From Pelargonium nanum (lineage: Eukaryota > Streptophyta > Magnoliopsida > Geraniales > Geraniaceae): a DNA stretch of 31,360 bases. Of this stretch, positions 21,800 to 31,360 are shown one piece after another. The stretch spans positions 1-31,360 of the forward strand of contig JAYMTF010000704.1 in NCBI GenBank assembly GCA_036897485.1, written 5' to 3'. The position numbers and the translations under genes were made by a program. How positions within the stretch are numbered: the first letter of the stretch is position 1; each line of letters opens with the position of its first letter. The notes beneath the pieces were generated by a model. That model was not told the origin of the DNA and ran no database searches. It worked only from the letters and a program-made list of their open reading frames with translations.

Positions 21800-22939
21800 T
21801 TTTTATTTTTTTATTTATTTCAACTTGAACCACTAATAATGCAGTTTTATCAAAATCGATTATATTCATTTGTCTTATCTTTATGCGGAGTCATATTTTA
21901 TTTCGTTATCAAAGTTTAAGAATAATATGATTGTGGATTCTACCTGATGTTACTAATTCAAGGTAGTGTTTGGAGTTAAAATTTGATTGGAAAGTTGATG
22001 GAACTGAGTGGCATTATCAATTTTTCCAATCTCATTCTCTTTATTGCATATATTGTTTTGTTCAATTAGAGTAGAAGATGAATCATTCTCGTTCCAATTT
22101 ATGATCATTTTTTAAATATGTTTGGGAGATTGTCACGGAGTGTATCAGGTTCAAAACCTTCACAAGTATTCACCAATATGGCATAATTATACATGGTACA
22201 AGAGGTTACCAATTGGACGTACTTCGCTTAAAATGAGTTCGTACGGTGTTCATGACTACACTTGTAATGAGGATGAGTGAAAACATGAAGGTTCTGCGCG
22301 AAGGGCTTGTGAAGTGAGGAGGTCCAATGAGGAGGCTCACAAAACTTGGAGGTCTCATGTGTAAGCGCAAATAGAGTTCGAGGACTCATCAAGCTTTGGA
22401 GATCTTATGTGTAGGTGCATGAAGCATATGATGGTTTACGAGCAGTTTGAGAATCATTTGCAAGCATATGATGGTTTATGAGCAGTTTGAGAATCATTTG
22501 CGATGAGCGGTGGCCAAGACGTGGGTCACATGTACCAAAAGTCACAATATTTAGATGAGCCGATTATAATTGCTCTAGTGAATAACTAAAGAAAATAGAT
22601 AGACGGGAGAAAGAAGGCATTGTAAAAATCTCTCCTAGGTTCACGCAGTCCAGTAAGACACATGATTAAACTAGTTATTTCAATATTTAAGAAGGGCAAT
22701 AAATATGAAATACTAAATTAATCTAATATAGTGTGTAAACAGTGATAATTAATTTCGGAACACATAATAAATGGAAAATAATATGATTCTGACAATTAAT
22801 TTTGATAACATTATGAATGATACAAAAATTTAGTCCAGCTGAACACTACATGATGATACAATTCACAGTAAGGATTACAAACTTTCTAATGTAAGAACGA
22901 TCCCAGAATTGAATGGGAACAATTGCAGGCCAACTACAA
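21800..22939. other. Spacer between convergent genes, with unassigned repeat-like sequence
   Basis: It holds the 3' flanks of the hydrolase and the NERD-like gene. From about 22130 to 22640 the sequence is less AT-rich and has repeated words (GGAGGTC, ATGTGTA, CTCA), suggesting an old transposon, but no domain or ends are visible. A 40-bp tandem duplication inside it is listed separately. Confidence 0.5.
22422..22501 (+). repeat. 40-bp perfect-period tandem duplication
   Basis: Two copies, 22422-22461 and 22462-22501, beginning AAGCATATGATGGTTTA, differ at a single base (C or T at unit position 18). The near identity means the duplication is recent compared with the others in the window. Confidence 0.95.
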
Positions 22940-25900
22940 TCAAGGGTGCAAATAACTACAAGATGCTCCTTTTTTGCAATACCCACTTTCATAAAATTTA
23001 CAAACTCTCTGCCCTTTAGGAGGAGACCGGAAAGAGCCTCCGCCACCACCACTGCCGCCACCATTTCCACCGCCAACCTGTCTGCTCCATGACGACCTAC
23101 CCCTACTACTACTACCGTTACCATTACCATAACTATAATCGCCACTGCTTTGGAGATGCCGGTCTCTTGGACTCGAATACCTCTCTCCACCATGTCTCGG
23201 TTGGTTTCCCCATATACCTTGGTTTCCCGCATGACTATTGCCCCAATTTACATTCAAATGTTGTAGCATTGTACCTGTGGCTGTGGCTGTGCCTGTGCCG
23301 GTGCCTGGGCCTGTCCAACCCATGTTTGAATTTCCTAGAGAGAGTCCTCCAATCCAGCCCATGTTGGGATTTCCTTGTTCCGATGATACCCAGCTAGCTG
23401 CAGCTGCAGTGGTTTCTGGTCCTCCTCTCCAAGTTGTGTCGGGGGCAACCATGCCTAAGGATCCAATGGTTGTTGATGGAGGAGGTGGTGGGATGCCGGC
23501 ACTGGCTTGCCATTGGCTAACTGAGACATCGCTAGGCTTAATAGTTAAAGTGGTTTGAACAGTTTCTGGTCCTCCGCTCCAAGTTGAATATGCAGCAGCA
23601 GCAGCCATGGCCGAAGTGCCAATGGATGATGTAGGGAAGAGTTCACTGGGCTTAGCTTCCACTTCTGCACTTTTGGAGAAAAGCTCAATGGGCCTAACAT
23701 CAGACTCAGATATTTCCCGTGGTTCATCCTTCACTGTGCATCGAAGAGAAATTTGGAAATCTCCAGTGGAGCTTAAAGCATCATTTTTGCCTAGATCGCG
23801 TGTGGGGCTAAAACCATCGGCAGGATCAAAACAATCATTTTTGGAATCCTGCACCAGTTCCCCACCGCAGTTTATAGTTGAAGTACCAGAGGATAAGCCA
23901 CAGAGAGATTCCATTGCTTCAACTTCAGCCAACAAATCTGAAACTGATTCGTCAACCAAAGGAAAAAATTCCTCGGGTCCATTAACCAGAAGCTGCCAAC
24001 TGGATGCGTTAGGTACAGGATGGGCTGGGGAAGAATGAGTTAGTTCACTCATGGAAGTCGGAGTAGCAGCATGATCACTAGCCATTTCAGTAGGTTTTAC
24101 TGAAGATGTTGTCACAACTTTTGAGTCCCATTCCTCAACATGAAGTTTACGGTCTTCTGCAGCAGATTGACCAGAATTGCTCTGACTATTAGATTGTTTT
24201 TCAGGACTATGTCCACTATCACCGCGAACATCAACAGTCTCATGTGAATTACAATTTCCGTTGTTCAGAGAAGAGTTCAATCCTTCAGATATGGAATCTT
24301 TCCTTACCTGATTTGAAAGATCCTCACTAGAAATTATGGATGAGGGAAGTGAGCAAGATACTTGCGGCTGTACAGAGCGAGAATTATTACCCTTCATTGA
24401 GTCCCAGCCTAATAAAACACTTGCAGCTTTTTCCTCGTCAGAATTGATAACATCTAGAGATGGAGCTGAGCTACAAGAAGGGGAGCCCAATTCTTTGCTC
24501 CTCTCAGATTCTTCTTTACCATTAGAAAGAGCATTTTCATCATTCTGCTTTGCGTCCCAGCTATCCTCCTTCTTACTGTTATCTTGGGTGGTATTAAAAC
24601 CTCCACTCAACCCACCATTCTTGTTATCATCACTGTCAACAGCTGTGACTCTAACTTCCTCGGGCAATAAACAGCTGTTGGACAACAGTGGTTGCTCTGC
24701 ATCATACCGTCCATCCAGTGCATCAATTAAAAGTATCGAGTCATCTTGCTTTCCATTCAGTCTCCATATTTTCAGATCAGAAGGGAAGTGACCAGTGATA
24801 CTCCACTTGCGCAGCTGCACTAAACAAAATGGTCCTTGGATCTTTCCAGTAGGGTCCTGGTAGTTCCACAGTTTGTCTGTCTCCATTTCATTGGCAGATT
24901 GCTCCGGCCCTGTATGGGGCACTGGTCCTGAAATTTCTGATGCAACTCCACAACTCAATTCAGACCTCACCACTGCTAGATCATTCTTACCACCAGCTGT
25001 CGAACCAGTAGAATCAACTTGATTCTTTGAAGTACTCAAATTTTTTAATCCAAGTGCTTCACTCCCCGGATGCCATGATAAGTTCCCATCATCTTTATCC
25101 ACATTAGATGGGTATGTGTTGAGTGGAGGAACTGATTCCCTCTCCTTTCTACCGAAGCCAAAACTTCTTAGTCTCATATGGTTGCCTGCACATAACCAAC
25201 AAAAATGTCAGAAAAAAAATTCATAAAACAATAAAAACAGTTCCACAAGTAAATGCCATGGACCTGATTTCTTCCAATCTAACTCTCCGCCATCTTCAGA
25301 ATCATGACTTGGATCCATATTTGGGTCTGCATGTACTTCAGGAATTGCAAGCAACCTACGCTGACGTTCCTCAGGGGACTTCAAAAGTTGTAATTTCTCC
25401 ACACATTCTCTTAGCGTGCAACTCGGTCAAGGAACGTTCACAAAGTATAATAAATAGCAACAAAAGTGTAAACTACTAAACAATGCACACCACCAACACC
25501 ATTTTTACTGGTTTGTGCGCATGTGTGAGTGTGTGTTTAAGTTGCTCTTTGCTTGAATGAAGAACTGGTAATAATTAGATGGCTGGAATGGTAGTCAGTG
25601 TCATAAGATTTCAAATACCACTTTCCTTCATATGCAAGCTCCTAGAGCATCAAATGAATCATAATCTAATGTCTTATGATCTAGCAACAAGATCTGTCAG
25701 GCTTTATAGTACAACATATAAGTATATAACTAATGAACTAAACAAAGTAATGGATATAGTGAATATGAGGAGTCTGACATTCGTGAGATGGCAATTAATG
25801 AAAAAAAGGTTCTTTTGAGTACTTCTAATATGCAATCATTCGCCTAAAAATATATTAGGTAATCAATCATATACTCTCACCAGGTACATCATATATGATA

Positions 25901-28900
25901 GTCTTGAGTTCTCAAGAATATAGAAACGTATCCAACTTCGCATCCTGACCCGTTTCTCTCCAATCACATAGGTTTACATGCACAAGGCCTAAATAATGTT
26001 AACATAACTCCAAACAAGATTCTGTTCCATAACATCGCCAGTTAATATAGCACGGAAAAGTTCATACAACGAATAGATCAGGAAAACCTCAAACAATAAA
26101 GGATATTCCTTCCTAAGTCCCTTCTCACTTGCTCGGTCACGAAGATGACTAAGTCGCAGGGTCTCTGCTTCCAGCCACTGAGTAAATGAACAGCACCATT
26201 CAATATAAATAAATAAATAAATGAATAACATTAGAGCAAATAAAGAGTAAAACATAACTACTATCTAGTCTCCATGCAAAGCAAGTTTAAAAGCAGCATG
26301 CAGTATCTATCAAGATACACCCGTTATTTTCCGAGATAGGAACTTACATCATTAACTCTAACTGCCTGAAGCTTCATTGCCTTCTCCTGAATCTCGCCCT
26401 ACAGCAAAAAAACAAACAAACCACTTTTGGAAAGAAGAATTAAACAAATCTAAGCTGAAAAATGTAAGAGAGTGTAAGACATACCACCCTAAGTCGTTTG
26501 ATGAGCCCGCATTTTATATACTGGCGTAAACATTTACATTCATCCTGGAATTACAATCCAAACGTTAAAAACAAAATTAACTACTATATTATTTATTGAG
26601 GCTCTCTAAGTTACAGCATCTCATTACAGTTCATGAATCACACATGAATTTTCTTCATCGATGCACATTTTGTATAGAGTAAATTAGTATCATCCAAAAT
26701 GGATATATCGATATCCTTCCTTACATATTCCGACTAGAAAGATACCAAAAAACGATCCAATAAATTCTCAAAATTCAAAACCATACATCAACAATCCAAG
26801 ACAAAAGGAGTGAGTAATTGATACTTCATTCTCTGTCTCAAGGATTAATAATGCAACAAACATGCTTAGAAAAATAAGTGCATATAAATTTAGGTGGAGA
26901 AGTGTTTATTGTGTCCTACTGGCATATGGGTATAAAGCTTCACAGCTATAAGACCTGCGAGCAAGAGCACTCTTTCACTAAGACATAATTCTTACAGACA
27001 AACATCGGGCATCTAAAAATGATTAGATAACTTTTACAAAATCTGAGTAACATACAGAATTCTGCTTATAGATAATAGTCATAGATTCAGCGACAAGGGT
27101 TAAAAACATATTATAAACTTGCACAGGAGAAAGTGTATTTAGAGAAATTTCATTAATCACCTCAGTGAACTCTTGATTCGAAATCTCATCAATAGATATG
27201 ACCTCTTTCTTGTCTAAATTTAATATTTCAAGCATGACATCAGTTGTTTTTGTGCCAATCTTATATGGTTCAGCCACCTTGCTTGTACCTGAAAACACAA
27301 TAATCAGCCAATTTCAAAGGTATATTTGCAGTGTCCATGTTAGAAGTTACAATAAGTGTGTGAAATATAAGTACCTACAACTTGGACAAGCCTATACATA
27401 TCTTGCTTTTGATCGCTATTAGAAATTCTTATTCGCACAATTGAGCCAACAACCTTGTCATGAAACTTGTCAGTGTCGTCAATTAGATTCTCCATCAAAG
27501 TCCGTCGCAAGAAAATCAAATTAATGTTATGAACATTAATTGCTGCATATTCATCAAGATTAGAATTTGGTCCACCCTCATCAGCCTTTTTGCGTTTTTT
27601 TCGCTTCTTGTCACTAGTCATTGTAGGTTGATTATCACTAATCCAATCAGCCTCTACCTGGCCAGAACAAGTGTCAAGAACTGGCCCTTCAATTAAATTG
27701 TTTCGTTGAGCATTTTCTTTTATGAGAAAGTGAAATTCCAGGAGCTTCAGCATTTCAATGTGACCCACACGTTCTTTCCCAAATAAAAGTATAAGCCTTG
27801 AATCACAAATAATTTGACATTTCTTTTGGGGATCACGCAGATTGTTCCTCTTTATATACTCAAGCAGAAGAGTCTGGACATCAAACTGAGATAGCACAGA
27901 TGTATCACCATTCTTCATGTGCGCAACAAATTCCAAGAGTTCCTTTGTAGCCCATTTTGGGCTTTCAAGCTGAGGCATCTCTTTGTTAGCTCCTAACTTT
28001 TCCACACTTAGTTGGTCCTTGTTGAGATGTGTTGACTGCTTCCTCATTCTTCTTCTTTTTGAATTATTTCCTTCCAAATTTACATAAAAATTGTCTGAGC
28101 TAGAATATTGGTCAATATTACCACCAAATAGTTCCCTTGAGCGTTCCCTTTTACTAGGCACATGATCAGGTTCTTTCCAGGGATTTTTAGCTTGAGTGAG
28201 CTCATCTAAAGTTAAAGATAGTTTCTCTTTCAAGTAAACCCAATAAACCTTGAAGAGGTACTCCCAGCTAGTTTTGTCATCAAAATCTACTTTAACCTGC
28301 TCAAATTCCACAAATATGAAAATTAAAGACAGGACCATTAAGTAGGAAACCTGTGATTGAACACTGCATGCAAAATTAAGTTTGAACAACAAATATAACA
28401 ACTTGATTGCAAGTAAACATGCAAAATTGATGGCAGCTGGGTAAGAACACTCAAAATCAGTTTATACAAGCTCAAACCCAAAAAATAACCAAGCTTCAAA
28501 AGCTCAGCTCACTGAAGAAACTAAGTGGGTAAATTAAGAATAGAAAGAAATTACAACTAGTGAGAAGATAATAATTACGCACCGTTTCATGGTTTTCCGG
28601 CACATTATTTTCGATCAGCATTATAGTTCTGATGCAAATTCCACAAAGTCCCTTGTTCCCTCTTACACACACATAATCAGCATCTTTAATGCATCCTTTG
28701 CATGATGAATAAGTGCAAGTATAGCACATATAGTGGGAAGCCTTCTGGCAACTACTACAAATATGCCACCCTGAAATGCAAGACAGTCACGGCACCAAAA
28801 GATTGATCATTCAAAAGTCATCACTCAAGTTCACAATGGAGGCAATAGGTACTTGATAGACGCAAGTAACAATTGCCATAGCATCACTACTAATAGGAAT

Positions 28901-29850
28901 GAGTAAAAAACAAGGGCATACGCACCAGGCATTCATCAAAAAAGGAAAAAAGAAAAGGCATTAGGGCAAAACCTCATTTATATCCCATATAAAACTGTTT
29001 TTAATGCTTTTTTAATGTGATTAAAGGAATGCCAAACAACATAAGGGTTAAATATAAAATATTTTCTAACAAAATAATATTTTGAAACATACCGCAATTC
29101 CATTTAGCCTTTGATCTAAAAAATGCCTCGTCTCGTTTTATACACGCAGGATGATATGCCTTGGGGCAGCTCCTAACATATATCAACAAACCACAATTCA
29201 GTAAATGATTTAGCACAAACGCACAACAATAATATACATTACAAGCCAAATTGAGAATCTTGCCCAAAGAATTGGTTAGGATGCAGAGAAATTTCAGGAA
29301 TGAAAATTTAAAAGCTCCGCAACAAGAGATCCGATTTTCTCGTTTAACTCGACAGATTTTCAATAAATTTTTCTAGTTCCAATTAAGGAAACACTGCCAA
29401 ATTCACAGTTCCTAATTTTCTCCGCAACCAATACCAAACACAGAATTGGAAGCAAGCGTCCACTAACCGGCGATCGCACAGCACGAGACTGCCGCCATCG
29501 AAGCAAATGAAACACACATCCTCTTCTTCATCTTCCGTCTTCTTCACCTTGGACTGCGCAGAAGTGATCTTCCCTTGCCCCTTCGGCGGACGGCCTCGCC
29601 TCCGCTTGGCCGGAACACTCTCCCCAAGCACCACCTCCGCCTCGAGCTTAACGGCCGGAGCAAGCTGAGCAGCCTGAGTACTCTGAGGAGTCGGAGCGAC
29701 GGAAGGCTCATCCGGAGGTCCGATGAGCTGAGAATCGTCGATATGTTGAAGATTCCGGCATTGATCGGCGGTGACGAGAGGCGCGGCGGCGGGGAGGGAA
29801 ACATGGTCAAGAGAAGGCTTGTAGAGAGGTTGTTGGAGATCGTCATCCAT
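22940..29850 (-). CDS. PHD/SWIB/Plus-3/GYF/CCCH chromatin protein, NERD (C3H19) / C3H44 family
   Basis: Ten exons on the minus strand: 29850-29468, 29172-29093, 28770-28583, 28296-27375, 27288-27161, 26544-26485, 26398-26348, 26177-26107, 25415-25264, 25185-22940. All joins keep frame, giving 1426 aa. Domains in order are an AT-hook-like basic motif RRRGRPPKG (83-91), a PHD finger from Cys113 followed by a Cys-rich extension to about 205, SWIB/MDM2 (about 330-412), Plus-3 (about 466-600), a GYF domain (about 784-836, with [15 protein letters not shown]), a Ser/Asn-rich linker with WG/GW motifs, and a terminal CCCH finger (Cys-x7-Cys-x5-Cys-x3-His, about 1407-1425). Arabidopsis NERD has this architecture; it binds histone H3 and AGO2 and acts in siRNA-dependent silencing. 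The length (1426) lies between remembered C3H44 (about 1290) and NERD (about 1770), so I leave paralogue and symbol open. The AT-AC intron between exons 8 and 9 is described separately. Confidence 0.93.
25416..26106 (-). other. U12-type AT-AC intron of the NERD-like gene
   Basis: On the minus strand, exon 8 ends ...CTTAGGAAGGA. The intron starts ATATCCTTT (26106-26098), an exact U12 5' splice site. Near the 3' end is TTCCTTGAC (25434-25426), an exact match to the U12 branch consensus TTCCTTRAC. Its branch A lies 11 bases from the terminal AC (25417-25416). The join reads [12 protein letters not shown], as in homologues. Conventional GT-AG alternatives here lose that match. Confidence 0.9.
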
Positions 29851-29896
29851 GGATGGAAGATGGAAGGCGAGATTAGCGTGAGAGAAGAGAAATCGA

Positions 29897-29905
29897 AAAC
29901 CCTAA
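29897..29905 (+). promoter_or_regulatory. Telo-box AAACCCTAA in the NERD-like gene leader
   Basis: AAACCCTAA lies about 47 bases upstream of the start codon (TTAGGGTTT on the gene strand). It is a common element near plant transcription starts and is bound by Telobox proteins in known cases. It is given as a candidate only. Confidence 0.4.
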
Positions 29906-29959
29906 ACAGGGTAGGGGGGTGGAATTGTGTCTAATCTATCTGGTTTAGGTAGTGGCCAC

Positions 29960-31360
29960 ATGGAAATGGACTGGGTGGGGAATGGAGATGTGACAGGCCA
30001 TTGTAAAAAATTTCTCTTTTCTATTATTTCACATTATTTTAATACTACTGTAATAACAATAAAAATATTTATTTATTTATTTATTTATTTGTAACTGATG
30101 CAAAAATGGAGTTGGAGACAGAAGAGAAAAAAGCAGACACGGATTGTTGTGGTGGTGGTGGTGGTGGACGGATCGGGGGTTTTAGGGGTCGGCGTGTCGC
30201 GGCACGGCGTGTGTGCGTGCGTGTCCTTTTTCTTCTCTTTTTTTGAGGGTCAAAGTTCAAACAAACGCGGCTCCTTTTTGTTGTTCCATACCACGTGGCT
30301 GCTAGGGGGTGTGGGGCCCACTGTTGGGAGCCAATTTCTTCAACGCCATAAACATGTTCGCTAAAACTCTACTCTCTCTCTCTCTCTCTCTCCTCTATCT
30401 ATCTCTGTTTCAGCAATGATGTTGGGCCTTCAAATTTATTCGTTTTTTTCTCTTCTTAGCCTTCCTTATTAATACGTAGGGTGGTGGTAGTTTTAAGATT
30501 GGCTTTTGTTTATTGATTACAGTACTAGCTAACTCTGTACTATTTTCGAATTATATCTAGAATGTTCTTTTTGCTATTGACAGAGAAATCAAATTACTTT
30601 GGGTAAAAATTGAATTAATCTTATGATGGGATGTAGTAATAAGTAGTTGAGACTGGACCAACACGAAAATCAGTTGGACTCTGACGCTCACTGTGAGTTT
30701 AAAAATTCATTACGGACTGATTAGTAACGTATTATACTCAAATTGACTTGATTGGATTTTGATTATTAACTTTTTAGGGTGAGATTTTTTGAAAACTTAT
30801 TAGGAAGATCATTGTTGTTGAGTGTTCATTAAATAGCGGTTGCATTGTGCTAATGTAACATTAAAAAAGTTAAAACTGAAAACCTTTTTGAATTTTGTGA
30901 ATGCACAGAAAACTATGATTGACTAATTCACTTTAAAGTAACACGCTCGCCACATTTTAGTAAACTTAGAACGTTACTTTTATTGTCTTTGTCTAACATA
31001 AATTTATCATCTTCTCGTTATCGCCGCTATCACCGTAAGAATAACAACCTCCTTGAACTTTTCTCATTGCAACAACCCAAACATCAAAATCGTGCCACCA
31101 CTTCGACCACCCAAAACATTAACTATTTTTCTCGCCAAAAACACTACAAGTAATCAGAAATAGGGACCACTATTACTATCACTTTCTTTCTTACAACATA
31201 CACATTTTAGATATTATGTGTTTTGATATAGATAAATAGTTTAATTATATATAAACGTGTATCTTGTGTCTTTTAATTCCATCACATTACTTTAATTATA
31301 GATAAATAGTTTATATATAGAGTTTAAGGATCTTAAGCCATGAATATATATATATATATA
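29960..31360. other. Right-hand spacer with several microsatellites
   Basis: This is the promoter side of the NERD-like gene and beyond. It contains (ATTT)n at 30066-30090, (GGT)n at about 30147-30168, (CT)n at 30372-30392 and (TA)n at 31345-31360. The CT tract followed by CTATCTATCTCTG could be the leader of a plus-strand gene outside the window, but no coding exon is visible here. Confidence 0.5.

Noticed and set aside
23089..24791. Plus-strand frames opposite the last exon of the NERD-like gene
   Set aside because: Antisense shadows of the Ser/Gly-rich last exon. The minus frame is 748 codons long with GYF and CCCH domains.
25989..26255. GT donor after ...PLLFE as the end of NERD-like exon 8
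   Set aside because: This phase-0 donor has no acceptor that restores the CVEKLQLL frame. The AT-AC boundary does so and matches U12 signals exactly.
1..31360. Biosynthetic cluster, CRISPR array, tRNA or rRNA genes, viral insertion
   Set aside because: The five genes belong to unrelated processes. I saw no regularly spaced repeats, no convincing cloverleaf and no viral domain. The only polymerase-related sequence is the two copia RNase H tails.

Overview
This is nuclear DNA from a flowering plant, most likely a eudicot. The evidence is compact exons separated by AT-rich GT-AG introns, plant-specific gene families, a lignin-pathway cytochrome P450, Ty1-copia and MITE relics in introns and spacers, and many simple repeats. 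Nothing in it looks bacterial, viral or organellar.

From left to right it holds five protein-coding genes. All five could be assembled across splice sites with the reading frame kept.
(1) Plus strand, 179-2855: ferulate/coniferaldehyde 5-hydroxylase (CYP84A family, F5H), 2 exons, 523 aa.
(2) Minus strand, 7815-5054: a mitochondrial DUF1640 coiled-coil protein of the FMP32/CCDC90/MCUR1 family, 7 coding exons, 252 aa, with a probable intron in the 5' UTR.
(3) Minus strand, 12620-9858: a conserved-looking plant protein I cannot name, 5 exons, 193 aa. It has one non-canonical GC-AG intron, and a CT microsatellite sits directly on another of its donor sites.
(4) Plus strand, 13621-21582: a DUF726 (TMCO4-like) membrane-associated alpha/beta hydrolase, 15 exons, 715 aa. 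Intron 7 carries two opposing copia remnants and a tandem duplication.
(5) Minus strand, 29850-22940: a PHD / SWIB / Plus-3 / GYF / CCCH multidomain chromatin protein of the NERD (C3H19) / C3H44 family, 10 exons, 1426 aa. Its eighth intron has all the marks of a U12-type AT-AC intron.

Genes 1 and 2 converge, genes 3 and 4 diverge from a spacer of about 1 kb, and genes 4 and 5 converge. The five genes belong to unrelated processes: lignin synthesis in the ER, the inner mitochondrial membrane, an unknown role, a membrane hydrolase, and RNA-directed chromatin silencing. There is no sign of a metabolic cluster or operon-like arrangement. The spacers are AT-rich and hold degraded repeats, including a recognisable Stowaway-like MITE.

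I found no wholly new system. The most noteworthy items are the AT-AC intron, the GC-AG intron, the microsatellite on a splice donor, the coding minisatellite in the hydrolase, and the transposon debris in introns.
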